Source of the DNA: UBA7672 sp047601145
Lineage (GTDB): Bacteria > Pseudomonadota > Alphaproteobacteria > Caulobacterales > Hyphomonadaceae
Assembly (NCBI GenBank): GCA_047601145.1
Contig: JASGJW010000004.1
Span: 1 to 64,000, forward strand
Length of the DNA stretch: 64,000 bases
Reading direction: 5' to 3'
The position numbers and the translations under genes are program-made. Shown here piece by piece: positions 28,636-37,820 of the stretch. How positions within the stretch are numbered: position 1 is the first letter of the stretch; each line of letters opens with the position of its first letter. The notes below the pieces were generated by a model that was not told the DNA's origin, searched no databases, and saw only the letters and a program-made list of their open reading frames with translations.

Positions 28636-28762
28636 CTCTGCCCCGTTTCCCGGCCGCTTCGCGGCTCTGTTGCCCGTATCAGTCTGATAGTCGCGCGCGC
28701 CCTGGGTTTCTTACTGGTGCGGCGGGCAATTAGTCTCAGGACTGCGGGTTGGAAGCAACTGG

Positions 28763-29539
28763 CTAGATGGCCGGCTGTATCGGGCCTTCGGCGCGGCCGT
28801 TCACGAACTGGTCGATGTAGGGGCTGCCGGATTTGTCGAGGGCGGAAACGGGGCCGCGCCAGACGATCTTGCCCTCGTGCAACATTGCGACTTCATCAGC
28901 GATCTTGCGGACGCTCGCCATGTCGTGGGTGATTGAAACAGCCGCCGCCCCGAGCGCTTTCACCTGTTCAACGATGAGATTGTTGACCGCGTCGGCCGTG
29001 ATCGGGTCGAGGCCGGTCGTGGGCTCGTCGAAGAAGATCAGGTCGGGTTTTGCGATGATGGCGCGGGCAAGTGCGACGCGTTTTTGCATGCCTCCAGAAA
29101 GTTCGGCTGGGCGAAGGTCTGCTGCTGAAGCGGGCAGGCGGACCTTGGCGAGGTTCTCAATCGCTTCCTTGCGTGCGTTCGCGCGGCCGACCCCGTCGCG
29201 ATAAAGCAGGGCAAAGGCGACGTTCTCCCAGACGGTGAGACTATCGAACAGCGCGCCGCCCTGGAACAGCATGCCGGTGCGGCGGCGAAGGTTATCGATC
29301 GCCTTGGCTGAATTCACCGGCGCGCCGTCGAAGTATATCTCGCCCTTGTCGGGATGCATCAGGCCGAGGGCCGACTTGATCGTCACCGACTTGCCTGTGC
29401 CCGAACCGCCGATGATCACCAGCGACTGGCCTGCCCCGACAGTCAAGTCGACGCCGCGCAGCACCTGTTTCTCCCCGAAGGTCTTGTGCACGCCGCGCAG
29501 TTCGAGGATTGGCCCCGCATGGGTCTTTACAACGGTCAT
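28763..29539 (-). CDS. mlaF: MlaF-type ABC ATPase, phospholipid transport
   Basis: A 258-residue protein starts at ATG 29539. Walker A is GGSGTGKSVTIKSALGLM, the Q-loop GMLFQGGALFDSLTVWENV is characteristic of MlaF/Ttg2A, the signature is LSGGMQKRVALARAI and Walker B is LIFFDEPTTGLDP. With MlaE it moves phospholipids between the inner and outer membranes. It overlaps mlaE by ATGA. The MlaD substrate-binding gene, which usually follows, is absent; the next gene is the unrelated NatA. Confidence 0.93.
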   Translation of the reverse strand: MTVVKTHAGPILELRGVHKTFGEKQVLRGVDLTVGAGQSLVIIGGSGTGKSVTIKSALGLMHPDKGEIYFDGAPVNSAKAIDNLRRRTGMLFQGGALFDSLTVWENVAFALLYRDGVGRANARKEAIENLAKVRLPASAADLRPAELSGGMQKRVALARAIIAKPDLIFFDEPTTGLDPITADAVNNLIVEQVKALGAAAVSITHDMASVRKIADEVAMLHEGKIVWRGPVSALDKSGSPYIDQFVNGRAEGPIQPAI

Positions 29540-30366
29540 AGTCCGATCCTCACGAAGATGGATGTGAGGATGTAATTCGAGGCGAGGATCAGCACGGCCG
29601 CGCCGACAACAGCAAGCGTCGCCGCGCGGCCGACGCCGCCTGCGCCGCCCTTCGAGCGATCGCCCTGGTAGCAACCCATCAGCGAGATGATGCCACCGAA
29701 GACAGCGGCCTTGATAACGCCGGACCAGATGTCGTTGCCGGTGACGAAGCCCCACGAGTTCTTGAGGTAGAGCGAGCCGTTGAAGTCGAGCGTCCCAACC
29801 GCGACCAGGTAGCCGCCGAGCACGCCGATGATGTCAGCGACCAGCACGAGGATAGGCAGCGTGACGATGCCGGCGATAACGCGAGGGGCGTAGAGATATC
29901 GTGCAGGCTTGGCGGAGAGCGTGAGGAGAGCGTCGATCTGTTCGGTAACGCGCATGGCGCCTATCTCGGCGGCGATGCCCGCGCTGACCCGCCCCGCGAG
30001 CATCAGGCCGGCAAGGACGGGACCGAGTTCACGTGTGATGCCAAGGACGACGATGTTGGGAACGAACTGCTCGGCATTGAAGCGTGAGCCGCCGGTATAG
30101 ATGTTGAGCGCGAGGGCCGCGCCGATGAATACGGCCGTGAGGCCGACGACGGGCAGGGAGTAATACCCAACCTTCAAACACTGACGCAGGACTTCGCGCA
30201 CGTAAATAACCGGCGTGACACATGCCGTGAGCACGCTTGCCGAGAAGCTTGTAATGCGGCCGATCTCGCGGAAGCCAGCGAGCACGGTCCGCCCGATCAG
30301 CGCGAAGGGGCGCAGGACAGCGGTGTCGATGTGGCGGGTGGGTATTGCGTCTGGATCTGGCGTCAT
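29536..30366 (-). CDS. mlaE: MlaE-type ABC permease, phospholipid transport
   Basis: A 276-residue membrane protein of the MlaE/permease family, with YYSLPVVGLTAVFIGAALAL, GITRELGPVLAGLMLAGRV, GAMRVTEQIDALLTLSAKP and GCYQGDRSKGGAGGVGRA. The ELGPVLAGLM and GAMRVTEQIDAL motifs are diagnostic. It is encoded between alr (overlap of four bases upstream) and mlaF, an unusual placement that makes cell-wall and lipid-transport genes one transcript. Confidence 0.93.
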   Translation of the reverse strand: MTPDPDAIPTRHIDTAVLRPFALIGRTVLAGFREIGRITSFSASVLTACVTPVIYVREVLRQCLKVGYYSLPVVGLTAVFIGAALALNIYTGGSRFNAEQFVPNIVVLGITRELGPVLAGLMLAGRVSAGIAAEIGAMRVTEQIDALLTLSAKPARYLYAPRVIAGIVTLPILVLVADIIGVLGGYLVAVGTLDFNGSLYLKNSWGFVTGNDIWSGVIKAAVFGGIISLMGCYQGDRSKGGAGGVGRAATLAVVGAAVLILASNYILTSIFVRIGL

Positions 30367-31415
30367 TCGCCCCCCGCATAGGAGCGTTCGAGGCGGGAAC
30401 CAAGCCGCGTCAGGATTTCATAGTCGATCGTACCCATGGCCCCGGCTGCCTCCGCCAGAGGCATGTTGGGGCCGATGACCTCGATGTCATCCCCCGGGGA
30501 GACGGAAAGCCCGGTCACATCGACGATTATCAGGTCCATCGACACGCGTCCCACGATCGGGCGTTTCTTCCCGGCCACCACCACATGGCCCCGGTTTGAC
30601 GCCGATCGCAGGTAACCATCCGCATAGCCGAGGCCGATGGTCGCAAGTCTGGCGTCAGACGAGGCCGTCCACGTGCGGCCATAGCCGGCGGATTCGCCCT
30701 TTTTTATGTCGCGGACCTGGAGGACCGGGGCAGTCAGGGTCACCACGTTGCGGGGCGAAGGGCCGTCGGCGGGCGCCGGGCCACCGCCATAAAGGCCGAT
30801 GCCTGGGCGGATCTCGTCGAACCGCCAAGGCTTGCCGAGATAGGCGCCGCCGGTCGCTGACAGGCTGCGTTGAACGCCCGGCCAGCAGGCCGAGGCGCGT
30901 TCGAAGGCCTTGAGCTGTACATCATTCGCCGGGCTTTCTTCGTCCCCACAGGACAGATGGCTGACCAGACGGACGGGGTTCGGGAGAAGTTTCGCGGCGC
31001 GCGTCCAATGATGTTCGGAAACGCCGAGACGGTTCATGCCGGTGTCGACATGGATGGCAGCCGGGCGCTGGGAGTTGCCGGCCAGCCACAGGTCGATCTG
31101 TTCGATGGAGTTAAGTACGGGGACAAGCTTGTGCGTGTGGAGCAGGTCCATCGTGTCTGGCGTCGGGCCGTGGAACACGAAGATCTGAGCGGCATCGCCA
31201 AGTGAGCGGCGGAGGGCCGCGCCCTCGGAAGGCCATGCGACGTAGAAGCGGACGCATCCAGCGTTTGCGAGAGCCTTTGCGACCGGCGCAGCGCCCAGGC
31301 CATAAGCATCGGCTTTCACGACGGCGGCGGAATGGCCGGGCGCAACGCACTGCTGGAACATGCGCCAGTTTGCGACAATGGCGTCGAGGTCGATGTGGAG
31401 CTTCGGTCCGGCCAT
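30363..31415 (-). CDS. alr: Alanine racemase
   Basis: A 350-residue fold-type III PLP enzyme making D-alanine for peptidoglycan. The PLP lysine is in VVKADAYGLGA near residue 34; HVDTGMNRLGV, SHLSCGDE, RPGIGLYGG and the catalytic Tyr in GESAGYGRTW are present, with GRVSMDLIIVDVT and DYEILTRLGSRLER near the end. The gene follows dnaB by 42 bases. The dnaB-alr order is common in Alphaproteobacteria. Confidence 0.95.
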   Translation of the reverse strand: MAGPKLHIDLDAIVANWRMFQQCVAPGHSAAVVKADAYGLGAAPVAKALANAGCVRFYVAWPSEGAALRRSLGDAAQIFVFHGPTPDTMDLLHTHKLVPVLNSIEQIDLWLAGNSQRPAAIHVDTGMNRLGVSEHHWTRAAKLLPNPVRLVSHLSCGDEESPANDVQLKAFERASACWPGVQRSLSATGGAYLGKPWRFDEIRPGIGLYGGGPAPADGPSPRNVVTLTAPVLQVRDIKKGESAGYGRTWTASSDARLATIGLGYADGYLRSASNRGHVVVAGKKRPIVGRVSMDLIIVDVTGLSVSPGDDIEVIGPNMPLAEAAGAMGTIDYEILTRLGSRLERSYAGGE

Positions 31416-31457
31416 GTGTCTTCGCTAGAACGATTTTCCGCGAAGGTGAAGCATGAC

Positions 31458-32975
31458 CTATTCGCGGCCGTCCGGCAGGAAGCCCTTGCCGCTGCCGGCA
31501 AATTCCGGCGTCCGGCTGTCGCTGCGCTGGCTGCGGTCCAGGTTGGAGAAGCGGACCCTGGCCGGGTTGAAGCCGACTTCCACGCGACCGATGGGGCCGT
31601 GACGCTGCTTGGCAATGATCACTTCGGCCACGTTGAACTTGCGCGCGACCGCTTCCTTCCATTCCGCGTGGCGCGGATCGGATTCATCCGGCTCGAGGCG
31701 TTCGAGATAGTAGGCCTCGCGATAGATGAACATGACGACGTCGGCGTCTTGCTCGATCGAACCCGACTCCCGCAGGTCGGCCAGCTGCGGCCGCTTGTCT
31801 TCCCGCTGTTCCACGGCGCGCGAGAGCTGGGAAAGCGCAATGACCGGGATTGCGAGTTCCTTGGCGAGCGCCTTCAGCGACTTGGTGATCTCAGTCACTT
31901 CCTGGACCCGGCCGTCATTGCGACGGCTGCCCGACGGGGTGATAAGTTGAAGGTAGTCGATGATCAGCAGGTCGAGACCCGAAGTGCGCTGCAAGCGACG
32001 CGCACGCGCCGCGATCTGCGAGATCGAGATGCCGCCCATGTCGTCGATATAGAGCGGCAAGCCTTCCATCGAGGTCGCGGCTTCACGGATTGCCTCGTAG
32101 TCACGCGGAGACAGATCGCCTTTGCGCATTTTGTCCGATGCGATGCCGGACACGTCTGCAAGCACGCGCGCGGCGAGCTGGTCGGACGACATCTCGAGCG
32201 AGAAGAAGCCGACAACGGCGCCTTCATCCGTCTTCATCGTGCCGTTGGGGCCGGGCGAGCGCCGGCAGTTCTTCGCGGCGTAGTAGGCGATGTTGGTGGC
32301 GAGCGCGGTCTTTCCCATCGACGGACGTGCGGCCAGGATGATGAGGTCGGACTTGTGCAGGCCGCCCAGCATGCGGTCGAGGTCGGTCAGGCCCGAGGGA
32401 ACGCCCGCTATCTTGCCGTCGCGCTTGAAGGCGAGTGTTGCTGTTTCAATCGAGGTGGCGAGCGCCGCGTTGAAGGTCTGGAAGCCCTGCGCGCCGGCTC
32501 CGCGTTCGGCGAGCGAGAATAGCTTCTTCTCGGCTTCCTGGATCTGGATTTCACCGGGCTGGTCGATGTCTGCGCTGGTCGCGGTTGCAACCATGGTGGC
32601 GCCGATGTCGATCAGCTCACGGCGCAGCGACAGGTCGTGGACGAGGCGCGCGTAATCGAGAATTTCCGGCCCGAAGGCGGCCGAGTCCAGCAAGTCGGCG
32701 AGATAGCGGGCGCCGCCAATCTCAACCAGCTTTCCATCCCGCTCGAAATGCTCGCGCAGCGTTACGCCGTCGGCCACGCGGCCGCCGGAGATGAGCCGGT
32801 CCAGCACCTCGAAGATCGCCGAGTTGGCCGGCGCATAGAAATCGCGCGGCTTCAGCACGTCAGACACGCGCTGGTGCGCATTGTTGTCGAACAGGATCGC
32901 GCCAAGCACGGCCATTTCCGCCTGCAGGTTATGCGGCGGCGGCGTTTGCTGCGTGTGTTCCAGATCTTTCGGCAT
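31458..32975 (-). CDS. dnaB: Replicative DNA helicase DnaB
   Basis: A 505-residue protein starts at ATG 32975, just after GAGGGG. The N-terminal domain has HNLQAEMAVLGAILFDN; the RecA-like domain has Walker A ARPSMGKTALATNI (about 232-245), VGFFSLEMSSDQLAARVLAD, LLIIDYLQLIT and ALSQLSRAVEQREDKRPQLADLRESG in part. C-terminal elements VMFIYREAYY and IIAKQRHGPIG complete it. DnaB unwinds DNA at the replication fork. No intein is present and the length is normal. Confidence 0.97.
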   Translation of the reverse strand: MPKDLEHTQQTPPPHNLQAEMAVLGAILFDNNAHQRVSDVLKPRDFYAPANSAIFEVLDRLISGGRVADGVTLREHFERDGKLVEIGGARYLADLLDSAAFGPEILDYARLVHDLSLRRELIDIGATMVATATSADIDQPGEIQIQEAEKKLFSLAERGAGAQGFQTFNAALATSIETATLAFKRDGKIAGVPSGLTDLDRMLGGLHKSDLIILAARPSMGKTALATNIAYYAAKNCRRSPGPNGTMKTDEGAVVGFFSLEMSSDQLAARVLADVSGIASDKMRKGDLSPRDYEAIREAATSMEGLPLYIDDMGGISISQIAARARRLQRTSGLDLLIIDYLQLITPSGSRRNDGRVQEVTEITKSLKALAKELAIPVIALSQLSRAVEQREDKRPQLADLRESGSIEQDADVVMFIYREAYYLERLEPDESDPRHAEWKEAVARKFNVAEVIIAKQRHGPIGRVEVGFNPARVRFSNLDRSQRSDSRTPEFAGSGKGFLPDGRE

Positions 32976-33149
32976 GGCCCCTCTGTAGGCCAATCATGAC
33001 TGTGAATCGCGACTTGAATTTAGGATATCCAACGGTTCCTTGTCGCTGTTGATGGACAGATTACGCTCCCTGATTTTGCGCGATTTTTGGAGCGTATAGG
33101 ATCGCGCGCCCGCTAGCGCGAGCTAACCTGCGTAATTTGATGATCAGGT

Positions 33150-33764
33150 CTAGGCGTTAGCGCTTGGACGCGATGCGGCGCGCGCGTGCCAAGCCTTCAC
33201 GTTGGCGAGACTGTCAGGGATGGCAAGGCCGATCCATGTCGCGAAGTCGACCGTCGACAGGAGGCAGATGTCCGCCACCGTATAGTCCCTGGTGGCGAGA
33301 AACTCACGTCCCTTCAATTCGCCATCGAGCCAGGCCAGCACCCGTTCGTAATGCGCTCGGTTCGACTCCCCGAACTCTTTGTATTGCGGCACGACCACAG
33401 CCGCCGTGAACGGGTGTGCGTGCCGCCAGAACATGCCCACCGGTGTCGTCACCGTGAACTCGACCCGCCGCGTCCACATCTCGACCTGCGCCTGCTCGAC
33501 GGCGTTGCGCCCGAACATTGGTGGATTGGGGTGCAGGCTTTCGAAATAGCGGCAGATCGCCACCGTCTCCGAGATCATCGTCCCGTCTTCCAGCTCCAGC
33601 GTCGGTACCTGTCCGAGGGAATTGCGCGCCATGTGCTCCGGCGTTTTGTGCTCCCGCTTCATGATCGCAATGTCGACCGTCGGAACGCTGACGCCCTTTT
33701 CGGCGAGAAAAATGCGGACCCGGCGCGGGTTCGGCGCAGGCATCGGGGCATTGTAGAATTTCAT
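33150..33764 (-). CDS. Glutathione S-transferase family protein
   Basis: A 204-residue protein; ATG 33764 follows GGGAGGA. The N-terminal thioredoxin-like domain has MKFYNAPMPAPNPRRVRIFL, NSLGQVPTLELEDG (cis-Pro) and the glutathione-binding MISETVAICRYFE. The C-terminal helical domain has FLATRDYTVADICLLSTVDF. The substrate is unknown. The 174 bp between it and dnaB contain a short GC-rich inverted repeat around GCGCGCCCGCTAGCGCG but no clear gene. Confidence 0.88.
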   Translation of the reverse strand: MKFYNAPMPAPNPRRVRIFLAEKGVSVPTVDIAIMKREHKTPEHMARNSLGQVPTLELEDGTMISETVAICRYFESLHPNPPMFGRNAVEQAQVEMWTRRVEFTVTTPVGMFWRHAHPFTAAVVVPQYKEFGESNRAHYERVLAWLDGELKGREFLATRDYTVADICLLSTVDFATWIGLAIPDSLANVKAWHARAASRPSANA

Positions 33765-33892
33765 GGGCAATCCTCCCGGTATTCCCCAGCCCTACGGCGT
33801 TCACGGCCATGCTGACAAGCGTGACCCGGCGTCGGGGTGACGGATCGTTCTGAGGCGGCTATCCATACCGGATCGGCATTCGGAGTCGTCAC

Positions 33893-35269
33893 ATGAAGCG
33901 GATCGCCCTGGCCCTTGGCGCATCAATCCTTGCTGCCTGCACCACGGCCGTGCCGCCTGCCAACGCCCAGCCCGCCTTCAGCGCGGGTGGCAAGACGCTC
34001 CGCCAGATCTACGAATATCTCCACATCAACCCGGAACTGTCGTTCCAGGAGAAGAATTCTTCCGCAATCCTCGCCGCCGAGATGAAGCGTCTCGGCTTCA
34101 CGGTCACGACGGGCGTCGGCGACGCTTGGACCAAGGCCCGGGCCCAGAGTGAATACGGCAAGGTCCAGGACGGCGTCGGCGGTTATGGTGTCGTCGCCGT
34201 GCTGCAGAATGGCCCCGGGCCAACGATCATGATCCGCGCCGATATGGACGCGCTACCGCTCGTTGAGAAGACCGGGCTGCCCTACGCGTCGAAGGCGCGC
34301 GATATCGCCTGGAGCGGCGAAGAGTCCGGCGTGATGCACGCCTGCGGTCACGACATCCACATGACCGTCTGGCTCGGCACCGCGCGCGAACTCGTCGCCC
34401 GCAAATCCGAATGGAAAGGCACGCTCGTCATGATCGCCCAGCCGGCCGAAGAAATCGGTCTCGGCGCCATGGCGATGCTGAAGGATGGCCTCTACACGCG
34501 CTTCCCGAAGCCCGAAAAGGTGATCGCCCTTCACGACAATGCATCGCTTCCCGCTGGCACGATTGGCCTTGGCTCGGGCTATGTCATGGCCAACGTCGAC
34601 AGCGTCGATCTCGACGTGAAGGGCGTCGGCGGCCACGGCGCGTACCCGCAGGACACGAAGGACCCGATCGTTGTCGCGGCCCGCATTGTTACCACGCTGC
34701 AGACGCTGATCTCCCGCGAGCTCGATCCGCAGGATTCCGGCGTCGTGACGGTCGGCGCCTTCAATGGCGGCTTCAAGCACAACATCATCCCGGATGACGT
34801 TCAGATGCAGCTGACCGTCCGCTCCTTCGCCGATACGACGCGCGACAAACTGTTGAAGGGCATCGAGCGTATCGCCCGCGCCGAGGCAATGGCGGCCAAT
34901 CTCGATCCAGACAAGGCGATCAAGATCCGTGTGAAGGACGACTACACGCCCTCGCTCTACAACGACCCTGCGCTGGTCGACCGGCTGTCAGTTGTCCTCA
35001 AGAAGGAATTCGGCGACGCGAAGATCGTGAAAGCCGAGCCCAGCATGGGCGGGGAAGACTTCTCCCGCTTCGGCCGGACCGACGACAAGATTCCGGTCAT
35101 GCTGCTCTGGCTTGGCGCAGTGAAGCAGGAAACCTACGACGCCTCCCGCCAGCCCGGCGGCAAGCCGCTGCCTTCGCTGCACTCGTCGCTGTTCGCACCC
35201 GACCCGGATCCTACGATCGCTGCCGGCGTCAAGGCGATGACGCTCTCGGCGATGAACCTGCTCAAATAG
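33893..35269 (+). CDS. Secreted M20-family amidohydrolase/peptidase (lipoprotein)
   Basis: A 458-residue protein with an N-terminal signal MKRIALALGASILAACTT; LAAC fits a lipobox with Cys 16. The M20 metal site motifs are present: MIRADMDALPL, MHACGHDIHM, AQPAEEIGLGA, VGGHGAYPQ (dimerisation domain) and MGGEDFSRFG. Family members hydrolyse N-acyl amino acids or peptides. The envelope location and the HACGHD metal motif support a periplasmic hydrolase. It converges on the next gene. Confidence 0.9.
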   Translation: MKRIALALGASILAACTTAVPPANAQPAFSAGGKTLRQIYEYLHINPELSFQEKNSSAILAAEMKRLGFTVTTGVGDAWTKARAQSEYGKVQDGVGGYGVVAVLQNGPGPTIMIRADMDALPLVEKTGLPYASKARDIAWSGEESGVMHACGHDIHMTVWLGTARELVARKSEWKGTLVMIAQPAEEIGLGAMAMLKDGLYTRFPKPEKVIALHDNASLPAGTIGLGSGYVMANVDSVDLDVKGVGGHGAYPQDTKDPIVVAARIVTTLQTLISRELDPQDSGVVTVGAFNGGFKHNIIPDDVQMQLTVRSFADTTRDKLLKGIERIARAEAMAANLDPDKAIKIRVKDDYTPSLYNDPALVDRLSVVLKKEFGDAKIVKAEPSMGGEDFSRFGRTDDKIPVMLLWLGAVKQETYDASRQPGGKPLPSLHSSLFAPDPDPTIAAGVKAMTLSAMNLLK

Positions 35270-35272
35270 GTC

Positions 35273-36355
35273 TTACTGGTCCGACTTGCTGCTCATGAAG
35301 GTCGTCTGCTTCCTTTCCTCCCGGAAACGAAGGAAGGCAAAGGTCGCAGAGCCGACACCGGCGAGCGCAGCGAGAACCGCGAATAGCGGCTGCACGCCCT
35401 TCGCCCAGGTCACCAGCTCGTCAACCGGCTGGACTTCGACCGTGATGTCATCCCGGTAGGAGTCGAGCGGCTCGGCATCAGCCGATCCGACGGCGAAGCC
35501 ATAGACATTTAGCGTCAGGGTATGCGTACCCTTCTGGCGGGGCGTCACGCGCCAGCGCCATTCATTGGCCAGCTTCGAGGACAGTTTCTGCCGCGTTGAT
35601 GTCGTCTGCAGTTGGATGTCGAACGCCGCGCCGAGCAATTCAGCCGAGACCGTGTCCGAGAGATCGACATCGCGTTCAACGACCGTGCCCGGCAAGCCCT
35701 GCAGCCGCTCAGCCGCATCCGTCTGCCGAGACGTGTCGATGATCAGCGAAATGTCGATCGCCTTGTCGAGCGCAAGCTTTTCTGGCGGGCGGTTGTAGGT
35801 CAAACGCCGCGACTTGAACTGCGCCTCGAGCCCGGTCGGAACGGCGGCGGCCGAAGCTGCAGCCTGTTGCGTCGTCACGCGTTGCTCCGGGGCATCCACC
35901 GGCGCCGATTGCGCCTGAACCCTGGCTTCCGCCTGCGGGGGCGTAGCCGGCGTCTCTGGCTGGGCAGGCGCTTGCCGCTTCTGCATTTCCGGGAGTGGGA
36001 TTTTCAGACCGCCGGTTTCATCCAGTCCGGTCTTGAGGTTCGCTTTCGGCTCCGCCTGTGGTGCAGCCGGATCAGCTGCAGGCGCGGCGGCTTCGGCGGA
36101 CGGCGTCGTCGTCTCAACTGGCTTGGCTGGTTCCACCGCTTTCGGCGCTGCAGGTGCGCTCCGCAGCGCTGGTGTTGTGTTGGCGGAAGGCGCCTGTGCG
36201 GGCGCGGCAGCAACAACGATCTCGGGTTCGCGAACCAGCGGCGCACGCGCCTCGCTGGTGACGCTGGCTGCGCCGCCGCCGAACTGCCCCAACGCCCAGA
36301 CGCCGCCCGCTGCGACCGCGATCAGCGCGAGCACAACGACAATAACCATCCGCAT
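35273..36355 (-). CDS. Membrane-anchored Pro/Ala-rich protein of unknown function
   Basis: A 360-residue protein. One helix at the N-terminus (residues 3-24, MVIVVVLALIAVAAGGVWAL), a Pro/Ala/Glu-rich linker of about 160 residues, then a folded C-terminal domain (RLTYNRPPEKLALDKAIDIS to EWRWRVTPRQKGTHTLTLNV) and a second helix near residues 325-345 (GVQPLFAVLAALAGVGSATF). The C-terminal domain has a beta-sandwich feel, and its WRWRVTP...TLTLNVYG pattern occurs in otherwise unrelated proteins. Both ends would be cytoplasmic with the domain in the periplasm. I do not recognise a named family. Confidence 0.6.
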   Translation of the reverse strand: MRMVIVVVLALIAVAAGGVWALGQFGGGAASVTSEARAPLVREPEIVVAAAPAQAPSANTTPALRSAPAAPKAVEPAKPVETTTPSAEAAAPAADPAAPQAEPKANLKTGLDETGGLKIPLPEMQKRQAPAQPETPATPPQAEARVQAQSAPVDAPEQRVTTQQAAASAAAVPTGLEAQFKSRRLTYNRPPEKLALDKAIDISLIIDTSRQTDAAERLQGLPGTVVERDVDLSDTVSAELLGAAFDIQLQTTSTRQKLSSKLANEWRWRVTPRQKGTHTLTLNVYGFAVGSADAEPLDSYRDDITVEVQPVDELVTWAKGVQPLFAVLAALAGVGSATFAFLRFREERKQTTFMSSKSDQ

Positions 36356-36386
36356 GCGAGTTTCCTCCCCGGAGTGTCAGTTCAGT

Positions 36387-37568
36387 CTATTCGGCTTCAT
36401 CGTCAAATCCATCGTCGTCCGCATCATCGTCAGATGCAGGCAGCGATGCGGATTTCGGCGCCGGAACGGCCCTGCCACCTCGCCGTGCGGCTTCGTAGAA
36501 GGCGATGGCCGCCGCGTTGGACACGTTCAGGCTTTCCATTTCGGCGCCGATCGGGATGCGCGCCAGCCCGCTGCAGGCCTTGGCCACGCCCTGGCGCAGT
36601 CCTGCGCCTTCCGCACCCATCACGATAGCCAGCGGTTCATCGCCCGCGAACGCCTCATCCAGCGTCTGCTCCGCGGTTCCATCAAGCCCGATGACTTTCC
36701 ACCCGGCGTCCACCAGCACATCGATTGCCCGCGAGAGGTTCACGGCGCGGATCTCGTCGACCTTCTCGATGGCCCCCGTCGCCGCCTTTGCCAGTGCGCC
36801 GCCCAGCGCCGGCGCGTTGCGCGTCTGCATCACCACGCCGGCCACGCCAAATGCCGCCGCCGACCGGAAGATCGCGCCGACATTTTGCGGGTCCGTCACC
36901 TGATCGAGAATGACGAGCGGCTTGTCCGGCCGCACGGCCGCCTCGGTGATATCCGTTCCGTCAAACGGCCTGCAGCGCACCGCCAAACCCTGATGCACGG
37001 CGCCGGGCGGAAGCTTCAGATCGATCTCGCTGGGCTCCATGATGTGCGCAAACCGGGGCAGCGCGTTAAGGTCCAGCCCCGCGCGTTCGGCGGCGTTGCG
37101 TGTCATGAGCGCCGTGCTGATCTTTCGCATCGGATTGTTGAGCGCGGCGGTCGCCGCGTGGATGCCCCAGATCCAGACCTCGCCATTCTCTTCGAACGCC
37201 GCCTCGCGCCGGTCTTGCTGTCCGTGATGTTGCGGCCGCCCGCCATCCCGCCGGGGGCCGCGATGCTCGCCCCGCTCAAAGCCGCCCTTGGGTTTTCCAC
37301 GGAAGTCGCCGCGCGGCTTGTCGAACCGCTGCCCCGGCTTGCCCTCGAAGCGGCGCGCGCCATCGCTCTGCCGGTGCTCTGCCGCCCGTTCCCCACTGCC
37401 CCCCGGTGGCGACCGCTTGGCCCACGGCTTGTCATCCCCGCCGCCGGCGTCGTCTCCGCCCGGTCCGCGCGAACGCGGCCGGTCACCGCCGCCGCTCCTG
37501 CCGCGACCGCGAAAACCGCCTGATTTTCCGCCATTTCCTGGCCGGTTGCGTGGTGGACCCTTCGTCAC
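36387..37568 (-). CDS. rlmB: 23S rRNA (guanosine-2'-O)-methyltransferase RlmB with long basic N-terminal extension
   Basis: The SPOUT methyltransferase domain is clear: WIWGIHAATAALNNP (substrate-binding domain start), LVILDQVTDPQNVGAIFRSA, IVMGAEGAGLRQGVAKAC and IPIGAEMESLNVSNAAAIAFYE. The start at GTG 37568 is chosen because a longer reading frame (to 37676) would run antisense into tRNA-Tyr. This gives 393 residues. The first roughly 130 are a disordered Gly/Arg/Asp-rich tract with RGG-like repeats (GGFRGRGRSGGGDRPRSRG), absent from E. coli RlmB (243 residues). The tail DDDADDDGFDDEAE is acidic. The extension may help RNA binding; that is inference. Confidence 0.88.
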   Translation of the reverse strand: MTKGPPRNRPGNGGKSGGFRGRGRSGGGDRPRSRGPGGDDAGGGDDKPWAKRSPPGGSGERAAEHRQSDGARRFEGKPGQRFDKPRGDFRGKPKGGFERGEHRGPRRDGGRPQHHGQQDRREAAFEENGEVWIWGIHAATAALNNPMRKISTALMTRNAAERAGLDLNALPRFAHIMEPSEIDLKLPPGAVHQGLAVRCRPFDGTDITEAAVRPDKPLVILDQVTDPQNVGAIFRSAAAFGVAGVVMQTRNAPALGGALAKAATGAIEKVDEIRAVNLSRAIDVLVDAGWKVIGLDGTAEQTLDEAFAGDEPLAIVMGAEGAGLRQGVAKACSGLARIPIGAEMESLNVSNAAAIAFYEAARRGGRAVPAPKSASLPASDDDADDDGFDDEAE

Positions 37569-37648
37569 TATAAGACGCGCTCCCAAGTGAGACCGGGGCT
37601 CCGTTTCGTTCTCATCCGCGTCGGCGTCAAGCCGCCGCGACTGGCCCT

Positions 37649-37734
37649 GGAAGGGTGGGAGAGTGGTTAAATCCACGAGACTGTAAATCTCGCGCCTTGC
37701 GGCTACACTGGTTCGAATCCAGTCCCTTCCACCA
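37649..37734 (+). tRNA. tRNA-Tyr (GTA)
   Basis: Acceptor strands GGAAGGG (37649-37655) and CCCTTCC pair perfectly. The anticodon stem CGAGA/TCTCG encloses loop CTGTAAA with anticodon GTA at 37683-37685. A long variable arm (class II tRNA) precedes the T arm ACTGG-TTCGAAT-CCAGT. The 3' CCA is encoded (37732-37734). It is divergent from rlmB. Confidence 0.97.
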
Positions 37735-37820
37735 GCCTTTCCACTGTGAATGGAACTCTGCAGCGGCCGTAGACCGGCTAAGGCAGACTTTCTGCGGCTC
37801 GGGCGCGCGATCGACCGTGG

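Noticed and set aside
28677..28689. TATCAGTCTGATA palindrome as a fourth copy of the 18-bp operator
   Set aside because: The arms resemble the operator but the spacer is five bases rather than six and the outer bases do not match; it is also far from the cluster.
31332..32522. 396-residue plus-strand frame antisense to dnaB and alr
   Set aside because: It has no motifs, and the opposite strand encodes certain genes.
37569..37676. Longer RlmB start at 37676
   Set aside because: It would make the coding region overlap tRNA-Tyr in antisense; GTG 37568 avoids this.
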